A program made the translations under genes and the position numbers. From Candidatus Latescibacterota bacterium (lineage in GTDB: Bacteria > Latescibacterota > UBA2968 > UBA8231): a stretch of 64,000 nucleotides of DNA. Location: contig JACPJE010000099.1 of the NCBI GenBank assembly GCA_016187725.1, positions 1 to 64,000 on the forward strand. Direction: 5' to 3'. Position 1 is the stretch's first letter. Every line of letters starts with the position of its first letter. Positions 15,565-25,502 of the stretch are shown in pieces. Below the pieces are notes generated by a model. The model saw only the letters and a list, made by a program, of their open reading frames with translations. It was not told the DNA's origin and did no database searches.

Positions 15565-18159
15565 TCAATACGCCAGCGCCGAGACCGCCTTGCTGACCAT
15601 GGCCAATGCCGCGCAGAACATGCCCACCAGGGACATGCCCACCCCAAAGCCCACGCTCAGCACCATGGCGTAGCGTCGCCATTCCTGTTTGCCGTACTTC
15701 TTCCAGAAATAGCCGCGCGCCAGCAGCGCCCCGAAGATCTGGGGCAGCAGGTTGTGGGGAATGCCGTTGACGCTCTGCACGTACCCCCAGATCAGGAAGA
15801 TGGGCATGCCCAACAGGGCCAGGCCGAAGTAGGCCGTCAGGCCAAAACCCAATCCTATGGCGATGAAGGGCCATTTCTTCCCGTCCGTGGGATGACCGAA
15901 GTCCTCGTCCACCCGGCCGTCCCCGTCGTCGTCCCTGCCATTGACCAGCTCCTCATCGCTCTGGCCGTCCCCGTCGTCGTCGCGGCGGTTGCCGGTGTAC
16001 TTGAGGTCCTCCCAGAGCACCTCGAAGAGCAGGGGCCGGTCCGAGGAGCGCTGCAGGAACTCCCCGTCGAAGGTGGGCAGGCGGTCCACCTCGATATAGA
16101 ACTCGGCGGTGTCCCCCGCCGCCACTTCCGCCTGGGCCCTGAAGTTGGGGTTGGGGGTGGACACCGCTTCGCCGTCCGAGGGCCAGAGCCGCTCTGGGGC
16201 GCCGGCCCTTGGCGGCTGCGGGACGGGCGGTGGCCCCGGCGGCGGGCCCTTGCCGGTAAAGTCAGTGTAGAAGTACCCCACCTGAGACCAGGGACCGTAG
16301 GCGCGTTTTTCCGGATCGGGCACCTCCACCTGGCGGGTGGCGCGCACCCGCCAGTACCACCACTGGCGGTCCTGCAGGTTGCTGGGGCTCCACACCACCT
16401 CGCCCCGGCCCACCGGGCGGCCCTCCACCTCCTCCCCCGCCCTCCAGGTCTTGCTGTACATGGTGCTGGAGAGGAAGAGGGCCTGGTCAAAGGCCTGCAG
16501 GGGCCACATCAACTGGGCGTACGGATAACTCTCCGAGGGGATGGGCGCCAGCCGCCACAGGAAACTCCAGTACATCAGACTCACGGCAAAGACGATGGGC
16601 AGCATGAAGAGTTCGGCCTTGAGCAGGCTGGTGAAGCGCATGCCGGTGAGTTCGACGATGCGGAACTGCTCGGCATTGCCGCCGAAATTCTGCCCGGGGA
16701 AGGGCACGAACCAGATCTCCACCCCCCGGTACCCGGTGAGGAAGATGATGGTCTCGTGCAGGTACGGGATGGCGACCTCGCGGCCGATCATGCCGTCGAG
16801 CCGGGCGCTGACCACTGACATCAGCGGGGCGTAGACAAAGCCGATGAGCACAAAGGTCAGCAGCAGGCCGGTGCTCACCAGGGTGGGAAAGAGGGTCTTG
16901 GCCAGCACGATGGAGTAGAGGGTGGGCACGCAGAAGAGCAGGGCGCAGGCCCACAAGCTGAAATCCCCCCGCCCCAGGTGCTCCAGGCAATAGCCCCGCA
17001 CCTTGGAGGGCCGGCTGCACCCGGGATGCTGGCAGGTGCGGGGATAGACTGCCGGCGCCGCGCTCATCCCCTGCCGCTGCCTGGCCTGGCGGGTGGCCAG
17101 CATCAATTGGTAGAAGCTGATCAGGGTCACCGCCAGGGTGATGCCGATGCCGAAGGCCCGCCAGAAGTCGATGCCAGTGGCGATCTGGGTGCGGATGGTG
17201 TCCATCCCCATCTGCCAGTGGGGCAGGTAGCCCCAGGCCCGCAGCAGCGGACTGGCGAAGGTGCTCACCATCACCCCGGCGAAGGAACCGATCACCGCCC
17301 AGAAGGGCATGAGCAATCCGGCCAGCACCGATCCCAGGTGCAGGGTGATGCCCAGGGGCGCGGCCTGCAGCACGTTGCCCAGGTACGGGGTCAGATCCAG
17401 GAAGGGGATGGGGATCAACTCGATCTTGCCGCCCAAGAGGTCGGTGATGGTGGGCAGCCCCACGTACACTGCCCCGAAGAGGGTGCCGATCACGGCCCCG
17501 GTGCTGAACACCGGCCACTTCCAGGTCTCGGTTTCGTCCCCGCTCTCCTCGGCCAGGGCCATGGAGGAAAGAGCCGACATGGGGGCCGTGGGAAAGGGCA
17601 GCCGGTCGCGGTCGGAGCTGAGGCGGAAGAGGGCGTACCCGGAGGTGAACCAGGCGATGCGGCCCATGATGGTGCCCAGCACCAGCAGGGCGATGGGCCA
17701 GGCCCAGTCCGGGTGGAGGAAGGTGCGCTGGGCGATGGCCTCCGAATCCGGGGAGGGGGCGTACCACCAGGGCAAGAGCTTGGCGATGCCGAACTGCTCG
17801 GCCTCCGGAGAGGTGACGAAGTACTGGCGCCAGAGCAGGTCCAGAAAGGCCCCCTGCTCCCTGGCCACCAGGGCTGAGGCCACGTACACCAGCAGGTAGA
17901 TCTCCTGCCGGCGCAGCGAGGTGAAGGAGCGCTTGGCCACCTCCAGGAAGAGGATCACCGTCACCCACTGGGCCGCCGCGCCGATCCCGCCTCCAGTAAC
18001 CAGGCCCAGGTACATCTCCCCGGGGGTCATGATCAGGGAGATGAAGAGCACCCCGATCAGGGTGCGGACCGTGAAGCCCTCGTCGAAGCGGGAGGGTGCT
18101 TCCAGCAGGGCGCGGTACTCCTCGACCTCCTCCCACTGCCTATCCTTGAGCCTGGCCAT
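15565..18159 (-). CDS. DUF6785-type (OPT-like) large membrane transporter with extra soluble inserts
   Basis: 864 aa, many TM segments; Cys/His insert 'CQHPGCSRPSKVRGYCLEH' and 'DDDGDGQSDEELVNGRDDDGDGRVDEDFG' insert. Confidence 0.75.
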   Translation of the reverse strand: MARLKDRQWEEVEEYRALLEAPSRFDEGFTVRTLIGVLFISLIMTPGEMYLGLVTGGGIGAAAQWVTVILFLEVAKRSFTSLRRQEIYLLVYVASALVAREQGAFLDLLWRQYFVTSPEAEQFGIAKLLPWWYAPSPDSEAIAQRTFLHPDWAWPIALLVLGTIMGRIAWFTSGYALFRLSSDRDRLPFPTAPMSALSSMALAEESGDETETWKWPVFSTGAVIGTLFGAVYVGLPTITDLLGGKIELIPIPFLDLTPYLGNVLQAAPLGITLHLGSVLAGLLMPFWAVIGSFAGVMVSTFASPLLRAWGYLPHWQMGMDTIRTQIATGIDFWRAFGIGITLAVTLISFYQLMLATRQARQRQGMSAAPAVYPRTCQHPGCSRPSKVRGYCLEHLGRGDFSLWACALLFCVPTLYSIVLAKTLFPTLVSTGLLLTFVLIGFVYAPLMSVVSARLDGMIGREVAIPYLHETIIFLTGYRGVEIWFVPFPGQNFGGNAEQFRIVELTGMRFTSLLKAELFMLPIVFAVSLMYWSFLWRLAPIPSESYPYAQLMWPLQAFDQALFLSSTMYSKTWRAGEEVEGRPVGRGEVVWSPSNLQDRQWWYWRVRATRQVEVPDPEKRAYGPWSQVGYFYTDFTGKGPPPGPPPVPQPPRAGAPERLWPSDGEAVSTPNPNFRAQAEVAAGDTAEFYIEVDRLPTFDGEFLQRSSDRPLLFEVLWEDLKYTGNRRDDDGDGQSDEELVNGRDDDGDGRVDEDFGHPTDGKKWPFIAIGLGFGLTAYFGLALLGMPIFLIWGYVQSVNGIPHNLLPQIFGALLARGYFWKKYGKQEWRRYAMVLSVGFGVGMSLVGMFCAALAMVSKAVSALAY

Positions 18160-21100
18160 CCTCCCCCTTCAGCAATCCTTCGGCGGCCTGCCGGTGAAAG
18201 GCCCGCTCCTCGGAGCCCAGGGTGTTCCACAGCAGGAACTCGCGCCGCAGCCGGTTCATGAAACGCTGGTTGGCCCGCTGCCAGAAGGCGTGCTGGCCGC
18301 TGAGGCGCTCGATGTAGACCTCCACCGCACAGACCCCGGCCACCCCCGAGGGGCCAAAGCCCAGTTGCAGAAACTGGCACAGCCCCAGGTCGAAGGGCGC
18401 CAGCCACAGGAGCAGCTGCACCCCGCGCTCCTCCCCTTCGCGGACGATGCGCACCTGCTCGGTGAAGAAATTGCCCAGGGCCGCCTCCCCCTGGGCTCTG
18501 AAATAGTTGGTCAGGAAGCCGCACAGGCCCAGCACTTCGGCGTGGCTCACCATGAAGGGGAAAGCGAAGACCCAGCGATCCCCCGCCGGCGGCGGCGGCT
18601 GCCAGCGCCGCACCGTGTCGGGCACCGCGCTCTGGGCGGCCAGTCGGGCCGGGTAGATCGTGGAAACGAGCACCACCCCCATCACCAGCAGGGCCGCGGC
18701 GATGGCCGCCAGCGAGGAGTAGTTGAGATTGATCCCCCCGGCCAGGCCGGCCCATAATAAGATTTTGCCCGCCCCCTGTCCCAGGATATAGCCCAGGGTG
18801 ACCCCCAGCACCGCGTACACGCAGGATTCGGCCACAAAGAGCCAGGCGATGTGCCGGGGGGCCAGGCCCACCGATGAGTAGATGCCGATCTCGCGGTAGC
18901 GCTCGTACACCGCCCCCAACATGGCGTTGAGCACGATGAGGGCAGCGATGGCCATGGGCACCAGCACCGCCCCCAGCCCTTCCACTGCCGTCAGGCCCAC
19001 CGAGGTGTAGGAGTAGACCCGGAGCTGCCCGCTGCCGGGGTCGGGCAGGCTGGCGAAGAGGGTGCTGGAGAAGCGCAGCAGAAAATCCTCGACCAGAATG
19101 CGGTCCTCCTCCCCTCCCCCCAGGCGCACTGCCACCGAGCGCAGGGTGCCGCCGGCTTCGCGCAGGATCTGGTAGGGCAGGATCAGCACCTGGTCGGCGT
19201 CCAGGTGCACGAAGGGGGTGATCTCCAGGGACTTGTCCTTCTTTTCGACCGTAGTTTCCAGCAGGGCCGCCGGCCCCAGCAGCTGGGTGGAGGAGCGCTT
19301 GAAGTCAGCCGGAGTCAGGGGCTCGTGGTCCAGGTCCCGCAGGGCCTCCAGCTTTTCCCCGTCCGCGATCCCGCGCACCACCAGGGACCTGCCGAAGACC
19401 TGGATCTGGGTGCGCCCCACCTCCCCAGGGTCGATGCCCAGGCGCCTGGCCAGCCCCTCGGACACCAGACAACTGGCTTCGTCCTCACTGGCGAAGAAGG
19501 TCCCGGCCCTCAGCGCCTGGGCTATCCCGGTGATCCCAGCTTCACCCGGGCTGAGGCCCAGCAGGCCCAGCACCTGCTCGCTCTGCCCCTCACAGCGGAT
19601 CTGGATGTACTGCTCCTGCTGCTCCAGCAGCTCGGCTTCCCTGGTCAGGTACCAGTTGCGCGGGCACACCCCGGCCCCGAAATGGGAGCGGGCGTATTCG
19701 AGGGTGGCCGGACTGAGGGCGCTCCAGCCCCGGTCGCGGATCAGCACCCCTGGATAGGGCGCCGGGTCAGGCAGGGCAAAACCCAGGTAGCGCACCTGCT
19801 CCCTGAAGGCGGTGAAGGAGAGCACCGTGAAGGTGAGCAAGGTCAGGGTGACCAGGGTGAGCCCGGTGCGCAGCCGGCGCCGGCGCATGTTGGAGATCCC
19901 CAGCATGAAGGCCACGTACGCGGCGCTGCCCCGGCTGATATCGGTGTCGTGGACCCTGGCGGCCCGGGCCCTTCGCTCCCTGGAATAGCGGTTGAAGCGC
20001 CCACTGATCAGCACCAGCACGAAGCAGGCCATGGCCATGATCGCAAAACCCAGCAGGATCACCAGCGGGTGGGCGATCTCGAAGGCCGGGTGGATCTGGG
20101 AGATGAGCAGCCAGATCAGGGCCAGCAGCACCCCGCAGCCGGCCAACTGGCGGTGGATGTCCGCGGCGGCCAGCAGCAGGCGCTCCCCGAAGAAGGCGGC
20201 CGGGATGACCAGGGCCAGGAAGAAGACCAACCCCTTCATCACGTCGTTGAGGGTGCCCAGGACCTCCGGGTAGGCCCTGGCGGTCACCCCCAGGGCCGCC
20301 CGCACCGCCGCCACGTACGCGGGCCACTGCCGCTTTTCCCACCCCTCCCGGGCCTGGGCCAGCAAGGCCCCGCCCCGCTGGTGCAACTGGGTGAGCCGCT
20401 GGTTCTCGATGGCGTGCCGGCGCATGGTCTGCAGCCGCGCCTCGTCCAGTTGCCACATGTCCTGCAGGGCCATGAGTTCGGTGGGCAGCAGGGACTGGCT
20501 CCCCAGCACGTACCCCGTGCCCCGGGCATCCTCTTCGCTCAACCCTCCCTGGCTGTTGAGCAAGAGCAGCGGGTGCTTGCCCACCAGCAGTTTGAGCGCC
20601 TGGCCAGGGCTGCCGAAGACCACCCCGACCGGCGATTCGAGCATGAAGCCGAACTGCCTGGGCGCCGCCCCCTTGCTGTCGAGGACCTTGAGTTCGTCGA
20701 GGGCCGAAAGCTGGCGCGGATCGATGAGCCCGTAGAAAGGGCTGCCGATGCAGGGAAAGAGCACCACCAGCTTTTCGTTGGTATCCCAGCGCACGGCGCT
20801 GCTGAGCAGGCCGATTTTGGCCGCACCTCCATGGAACCTGCTGCCCCGCTCCCCCAGGTCCGGGGCATAGACCACCCCGCCGCTCTGCGGGTCCAGGACA
20901 AAGGCAGCCACCGGCTGGATCCCGACCTCCAGGCCCTGGGCCTCGACCTGCCCCTCTCCGTCGCTCAAATAGTATTGCGCCCAGCGCACTCCCTTTTGAT
21001 TATAGGGAAAACCCACCACCACCACGGCATTGGCCACGGGCCGGTCCGGGATCTGGCTGCGCTGGGGAAAGGTGCGGGTCACCACCCTCAAGGTGCGCAG

Positions 21101-22477
21101 GTTATCCTTGAAGACCGGGGTGAAATCCTCCAGTTCGGCGAAGAGTTCGGGGTCGGCAAAAGCCTGGTCCAGCAGCTTCAGCAGCAGATCCACCTGGCGT
21201 TCCAGATTCGGGAAATCGACCTGTCCCGGCAGGTCCTGCGGCGTATCCACCCCATAGCGGGCGTCGTTCACCGTGGCCAGGACCAGGGAGACCAGGCCGG
21301 CCTGCAGGGCCATTTCGCTGTCCGGGCTCAGCCCCCCCGGCATGTAGGAGGACCAGTCCATGCCCTTGATCGGGCTGATGCCGTTGGCCAGCACTTGCCC
21401 CGCTTCCTCGGCATAGCCGGTGAAGCGCCTTCCCAGGGGCACGAAAAAGCGCTTGCGGTCAAAGCTGTAGGTGTTGTTCCAGATCCCCAACTGATCGGTC
21501 TGCGAGGACAGGTCGAGGCTGATGAAGAGCCGGGGGTTCAGGGGCTGCTGCTGGCGCTGGGCGTAGTGGGGATGCCGGCGGGCGTGGCGGTCCAGAAAAT
21601 CGGCGATGCCCCGGCGCCCCTGGAAATGGGCCCCGGCCGCCACCAGCACCACGCTGCGGGCCGGAGGATGGTCGCGCAGATGAGCGGCCAGTTCGAGCAG
21701 GGCGGCAGCCGCACCAGCCTGCTCGGCCCCCGGCGCCAGGCCGGGCACCGCCGAGGAAGCGTCGTAGTACGCCTCGACCACGATCAACTCTTTCTGCAAA
21801 GCCGGATCGCGGCCAGGCACCATCCCCCAGATGTTCCAGGCCGGTCTCTGCGCCCACTCCATGCGCGCCTCCAGGTGCACCTGCACCGGCCCCTGTTCCA
21901 GTTGCCGGCGCAGGAACTGGCCTGCCTCCCCTTCCACCCAGAAACGCGGCAGTTCCAGGGGTACCTGCACGCTCTTGGTCACCCCCTGTCCCCAGGTGGC
22001 CCGTGCCGGGGCGGCGAAGAGCACCGCCCGGGCCCCCAGCGAGGCCACCCGCAGCCAGTGGTCCCAGGAGTTGAATTCCATGAGCACGGCCCGGCCCGCC
22101 ACCTCCTGGCCTGCCAGTTCCTCCCACTCCCCGGTGCCGCCCCAGATCAGGGGGAGATCCACCCCGCCCGGGGGCAAGGTGGAGGGAACTACCAGATTGG
22201 GCCAGAAGCCGTGCATAGGCCAGGCCTCGCCATCTGGCACTACCCTCACCCAGCCGCCCTGGTCCATGGGCACGGCCAGTTGGAACTCCTCCCTCTTCAC
22301 CTCCTCCACCCCGGCCTGGCGCAGCCCCTGTTCCATCAAGGCCGCGGCCTGTTCCGCCCCGGGGTACCCGCTCATCCGCGAACCCAGGGCAGCCAGCCTC
22401 TCCACGGTGGGGCGCAGTTGAGCCCCGGCCGGCGCGGCCAACAGCCCCCCCAGGATCGCGATCAATCCCCAGCTCAT
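18140..22477 (-). CDS. M28-peptidase-like/PA-domain protein fused to FtsX-like ABC permease domains
   Basis: Start at MSWGLIAILGGLLAAPAGAQLRPTVERLAALGSRMSGYPGAEQAA (22477); PA-like segment; M28-like fold 'VEAYYDASSAVPGLAPGAEQAGAAAALLELAAHL'; C-terminal 'RRRRLRTGLTLVTLTLLTFTVLSF' and 'YERYREIGIYSSVGLAPRHIAWLFVAES' FtsX motifs. Confidence 0.85.
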   Translation of the reverse strand: MSWGLIAILGGLLAAPAGAQLRPTVERLAALGSRMSGYPGAEQAAALMEQGLRQAGVEEVKREEFQLAVPMDQGGWVRVVPDGEAWPMHGFWPNLVVPSTLPPGGVDLPLIWGGTGEWEELAGQEVAGRAVLMEFNSWDHWLRVASLGARAVLFAAPARATWGQGVTKSVQVPLELPRFWVEGEAGQFLRRQLEQGPVQVHLEARMEWAQRPAWNIWGMVPGRDPALQKELIVVEAYYDASSAVPGLAPGAEQAGAAAALLELAAHLRDHPPARSVVLVAAGAHFQGRRGIADFLDRHARRHPHYAQRQQQPLNPRLFISLDLSSQTDQLGIWNNTYSFDRKRFFVPLGRRFTGYAEEAGQVLANGISPIKGMDWSSYMPGGLSPDSEMALQAGLVSLVLATVNDARYGVDTPQDLPGQVDFPNLERQVDLLLKLLDQAFADPELFAELEDFTPVFKDNLRTLRVVTRTFPQRSQIPDRPVANAVVVVGFPYNQKGVRWAQYYLSDGEGQVEAQGLEVGIQPVAAFVLDPQSGGVVYAPDLGERGSRFHGGAAKIGLLSSAVRWDTNEKLVVLFPCIGSPFYGLIDPRQLSALDELKVLDSKGAAPRQFGFMLESPVGVVFGSPGQALKLLVGKHPLLLLNSQGGLSEEDARGTGYVLGSQSLLPTELMALQDMWQLDEARLQTMRRHAIENQRLTQLHQRGGALLAQAREGWEKRQWPAYVAAVRAALGVTARAYPEVLGTLNDVMKGLVFFLALVIPAAFFGERLLLAAADIHRQLAGCGVLLALIWLLISQIHPAFEIAHPLVILLGFAIMAMACFVLVLISGRFNRYSRERRARAARVHDTDISRGSAAYVAFMLGISNMRRRRLRTGLTLVTLTLLTFTVLSFTAFREQVRYLGFALPDPAPYPGVLIRDRGWSALSPATLEYARSHFGAGVCPRNWYLTREAELLEQQEQYIQIRCEGQSEQVLGLLGLSPGEAGITGIAQALRAGTFFASEDEASCLVSEGLARRLGIDPGEVGRTQIQVFGRSLVVRGIADGEKLEALRDLDHEPLTPADFKRSSTQLLGPAALLETTVEKKDKSLEITPFVHLDADQVLILPYQILREAGGTLRSVAVRLGGGEEDRILVEDFLLRFSSTLFASLPDPGSGQLRVYSYTSVGLTAVEGLGAVLVPMAIAALIVLNAMLGAVYERYREIGIYSSVGLAPRHIAWLFVAESCVYAVLGVTLGYILGQGAGKILLWAGLAGGINLNYSSLAAIAAALLVMGVVLVSTIYPARLAAQSAVPDTVRRWQPPPPAGDRWVFAFPFMVSHAEVLGLCGFLTNYFRAQGEAALGNFFTEQVRIVREGEERGVQLLLWLAPFDLGLCQFLQLGFGPSGVAGVCAVEVYIERLSGQHAFWQRANQRFMNRLRREFLLWNTLGSEERAFHRQAAEGLLKGEDGQAQG

Positions 22478-24627
22478 ATCCAGAAAATGGAATTCCCCAC
22501 CTTGCCGGTGAAATAGTCGATGCACAGCCAAAGGCCGTTGCACAGCACCTGGCCGGCGATCATCCCGAGGAAAAAGGCCTGGCTGCGCTGGTACAGGGCC
22601 GCTCCCCCGTAGCGCAGCACCGCTCCCTTGACCAGCCAGGAGAAGAAGACGTTGAACCACACGTAGTCCATCATGCTCTCGGCGCCGATGGGAAAACCCA
22701 GCGGGTGCAGGGGCCACCAGGGATAGCGCTGGCGCGCCCACAGCAGCAGTCCCATCACCATCGCCCCCCCGCCCAGGAAACCCAGGCCCTGCCAGTCCAC
22801 CCCCTGCGGGGCCAGATGGCTGAGGGCATTGTCGTACGCCGCGCGCGGCGCCCCGTTGAAAAACCAGGCATTGAGATTGACCCCCCCGTGCCGGTAGGCC
22901 ATGTGAAAGATCATCCATGCCGCCCCTCCCGCCCCGATGATCAGCGCTGCCAGCATGGCGGCAAAGACCATGCGGCGGCTGCGCAGATCCATCTCCTCGA
23001 CCAGTTTGAGGGCATTGGCGCAGGTGGCCAGGGCGAAGATCCGGATATCGGCGGCCCAGATGTAAGCCAGGGAGAGATTGACCACCCCAGCGGGCCCCAC
23101 CAGGGTGGAACCCAGCCCCTGGATCACCAGGTCAGGGGCGGTCAGGGGCGAGCGCAGCGCTGCCAGCCCGGCCTCGGCCACGATGCGGGTCACTCCCACA
23201 AAGATCAGCATCGCCACCCCCACAAAGACCAGGGAGATCCACAGGGGGGTGCCCATGAACCACAGCCACAACACCATGCCCCCCATGCCCCCCACCGTTC
23301 CCAGCAGGGCCTTGCGGTAGGAGAGGATCTCCCCGGCGTCAACCTCGGGATTACCCCGGCCCAGGGCCCGGCGCAGCACCTGGCCCAGGTGTTCGCGGGA
23401 AACCCACAGTCCGCCGAGGACCAGGATCAGCAACCCCCCCACCCCCTGGTAGCCCAGCAAGGGCGCATCGCTCACCCCGTACATCAGTTTCACCTCCGAG
23501 CGCATCCCGGTCAGGAAGAGGGCTTCTTTTTCTATCTTGGACAGCAGGTGGAAGACCCAGATCCCCATGGCGATACTGCTGTTGATCAGGTAGGAAAAAC
23601 CCAGCATGGCGAAACTGATGCTCACCTGCAGAAACTGATGCCCCACCAAGGGCAGCTGCCACTGCAGGCGCAGGGCCGGAGTGGCCGGATAATAGCGCTG
23701 CAAGGCCTGCAGACTGCCCAGGACCAGGGGAAAGGCGGCGCCCACCCACATGGCCGGCCGCAGGAAAAACCCGTTGACCAGCCGCCCCTCCTCCTCGCCG
23801 CGCACCAGGGCCAGGCCGGCCTGGGTGATGGGATAGGGCAGGCGCTCCCGCTCCATCCACTGCCGCCGCAGGATCACCGCGATGCACACCATGCTCAGGT
23901 ACAGGGCCCCCAGGAAGAGCCCCCACCACAGCAGGGGTTCGGCCCAGGCCCCATAGGGAATGGCCCCCGCGGCCCCGGTCCCCTCGTAAAAGGCCCTGTT
24001 CCCCTGTCCGTCCTCCACCATGGCCCGGTGCGGCAGATGGGGGAAGAGCTTTTCCCGCCACTTGTTCTGGGGAGAGGCGTAGTAGAAAAGGGCGGTGAGC
24101 ATGGGCAGCAATTGCTCGCTCAGACCCATGCTGCACACCGCCGAGACCATCAGCAGCATGGCGTAGACCAGGATCAGATCCGCCCGGTTGAGGGCCAGCG
24201 AGGTGCCCCGCCGGACCAGGGGCAGGTTGAGCAGGGCGCAGCCCAGCAGGAAGGTGGAGAAGATCAGGCCCGGGGAATAGGGATCGAGGCTGGTGAAGGG
24301 CCAGTAGTGCCAGGCCCAGGCCAGCGAGACCAGGCCGGCCAGCAGCAGGGTGTGTTTCCTGCCCCGGCCGGCCAGCTTGAAGAGCGCGTTGAGCGCCCCG
24401 GTCAACACCAAAAAGAGGAAGAGCGCTCCGGGGGTGCTGAAGTCCAGGGCCATGTACGAGCCCCGGATGATCATGTTGCCGTAGGGGTCGCCGATGGCCA
24501 GAAAGAAGCTCAGAAAGCACCCCAGGCCCAATCCCCTCCAGGTCAATCCCCGCCGCTCCTGGGAGAGCAGGGCCTGCTGGCGGGTCTGGAGATAGCGCCG
24601 GTAGAATTCCGGGATTTCCTTTTTCAC
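22474..24627 (-). CDS. DUF6785-type (OPT-like) membrane transporter
   Basis: 717 aa, multi-TM; 'LTWRGLGLGCFLSFFLAIGDPYGNMIIRGSYMALDFSTPGALFLFLVL'; 'YPITQAGLALV' motif; stop overlaps the start of the M28/FtsX gene. Confidence 0.78.
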   Translation of the reverse strand: MKKEIPEFYRRYLQTRQQALLSQERRGLTWRGLGLGCFLSFFLAIGDPYGNMIIRGSYMALDFSTPGALFLFLVLTGALNALFKLAGRGRKHTLLLAGLVSLAWAWHYWPFTSLDPYSPGLIFSTFLLGCALLNLPLVRRGTSLALNRADLILVYAMLLMVSAVCSMGLSEQLLPMLTALFYYASPQNKWREKLFPHLPHRAMVEDGQGNRAFYEGTGAAGAIPYGAWAEPLLWWGLFLGALYLSMVCIAVILRRQWMERERLPYPITQAGLALVRGEEEGRLVNGFFLRPAMWVGAAFPLVLGSLQALQRYYPATPALRLQWQLPLVGHQFLQVSISFAMLGFSYLINSSIAMGIWVFHLLSKIEKEALFLTGMRSEVKLMYGVSDAPLLGYQGVGGLLILVLGGLWVSREHLGQVLRRALGRGNPEVDAGEILSYRKALLGTVGGMGGMVLWLWFMGTPLWISLVFVGVAMLIFVGVTRIVAEAGLAALRSPLTAPDLVIQGLGSTLVGPAGVVNLSLAYIWAADIRIFALATCANALKLVEEMDLRSRRMVFAAMLAALIIGAGGAAWMIFHMAYRHGGVNLNAWFFNGAPRAAYDNALSHLAPQGVDWQGLGFLGGGAMVMGLLLWARQRYPWWPLHPLGFPIGAESMMDYVWFNVFFSWLVKGAVLRYGGAALYQRSQAFFLGMIAGQVLCNGLWLCIDYFTGKVGNSIFWI

Positions 24628-24731
24628 TGAGCGCTCCTGCCTGAAAGACCTCGAAAGGTAGGGCGCCCCCCCGCGCCTGTCTACTTGACGCCCGGAGGTT
24701 TTTTCTGCTCCTTTGGGACCAACCGAGGAGG

Positions 24732-25502
24732 ATGGAGATGATCGACCAGGTGGATCTGGGCCTGAGCGGCCTGCGCGTTTCCCGCCTGTGCTTCGGCACC
24801 GGCACCAATGGCTGGAACAAGCGCTCCAATCAGGGCGACCTGGGGGTGGAGCGGCTGGCTTACCTGCTGCGCTTTGCCCACGAGCGGGGCGTCAATTTCT
24901 GGGATACCGCCGACCAGTACGGCACCCACCCCCACGTGGCGGCGGCCCTGGAGGAGGTGGGCCGGGAAAACGCGGTGATCACCACCAAGACCATCTCCCG
25001 CACCGCCCCCGGAGTGAAGAGGGACGTCGAGCGCTTCCTGAAGGAACTGCGCACCGACTATATCGACATCCTGCTGCTCCACTGCCTCACCGAAGCCGGA
25101 TGGCCCGCAAGGATGCAGGGCCCCATGGAGGTGCTCAGCCGCCTCAAGGAGCAGGGGGTGATCCGCGCCCTGGGGGTCTCCTGCCACGACTTCGGCGCTT
25201 TCCGGACCACCGCCCGCACTGCCTGGGTGGACGTGGTGCTGGCCCGGGTCAACTACGCCGGCCACGCCATGGACGCCGGCCCCGAACAGGTGGTCCCGGT
25301 CATCGAGGAGATGGCCCAGGCCGGCAAGGGGATCTACGGCATGAAGGTCGTGGGCGGGGGCAGCGAGTTGACCGGCGACCCGGCCAGGGCGGTGCGCTTT
25401 GTGCTGGGCGTATCCGCGGTCCACGCCATGGTCATGGGCATGATGGACGAGGAGCAGATCCTGGAAAATATCGGGCTGGTGGGCGAGGCCGTGGCCGTCT
25501 AG
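24732..25502 (+). CDS. Aldo/keto reductase family protein
   Basis: 'LGLSGLRVSRLCFGTGTNGW…GVNFWDTADQYGTHPHVAAALEEVGRENAVITTKT…DYIDILLLHCL…GVSCHDFGAF'. Confidence 0.92.
   Translation: MEMIDQVDLGLSGLRVSRLCFGTGTNGWNKRSNQGDLGVERLAYLLRFAHERGVNFWDTADQYGTHPHVAAALEEVGRENAVITTKTISRTAPGVKRDVERFLKELRTDYIDILLLHCLTEAGWPARMQGPMEVLSRLKEQGVIRALGVSCHDFGAFRTTARTAWVDVVLARVNYAGHAMDAGPEQVVPVIEEMAQAGKGIYGMKVVGGGSELTGDPARAVRFVLGVSAVHAMVMGMMDEEQILENIGLVGEAVAV

Noticed and set aside
15905-15985. gtcgtcgtcc direct repeats
   Set aside because: Codons of the two DDDGDG Ca-type loops in the transporter, not a regulatory repeat.
19205-22516. 1103-aa plus-strand ORF opposite the M28/FtsX gene, and 22705..24630 opposite the transporter
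   Set aside because: His/Gln/Gly-rich composition typical of antisense reading of a membrane protein gene; no domain.
22478-22918. N-terminal extension of ORF 18140..22918
   Set aside because: Out-of-frame antisense-like translation overlapping the upstream transporter; a signal peptide begins at 22477.
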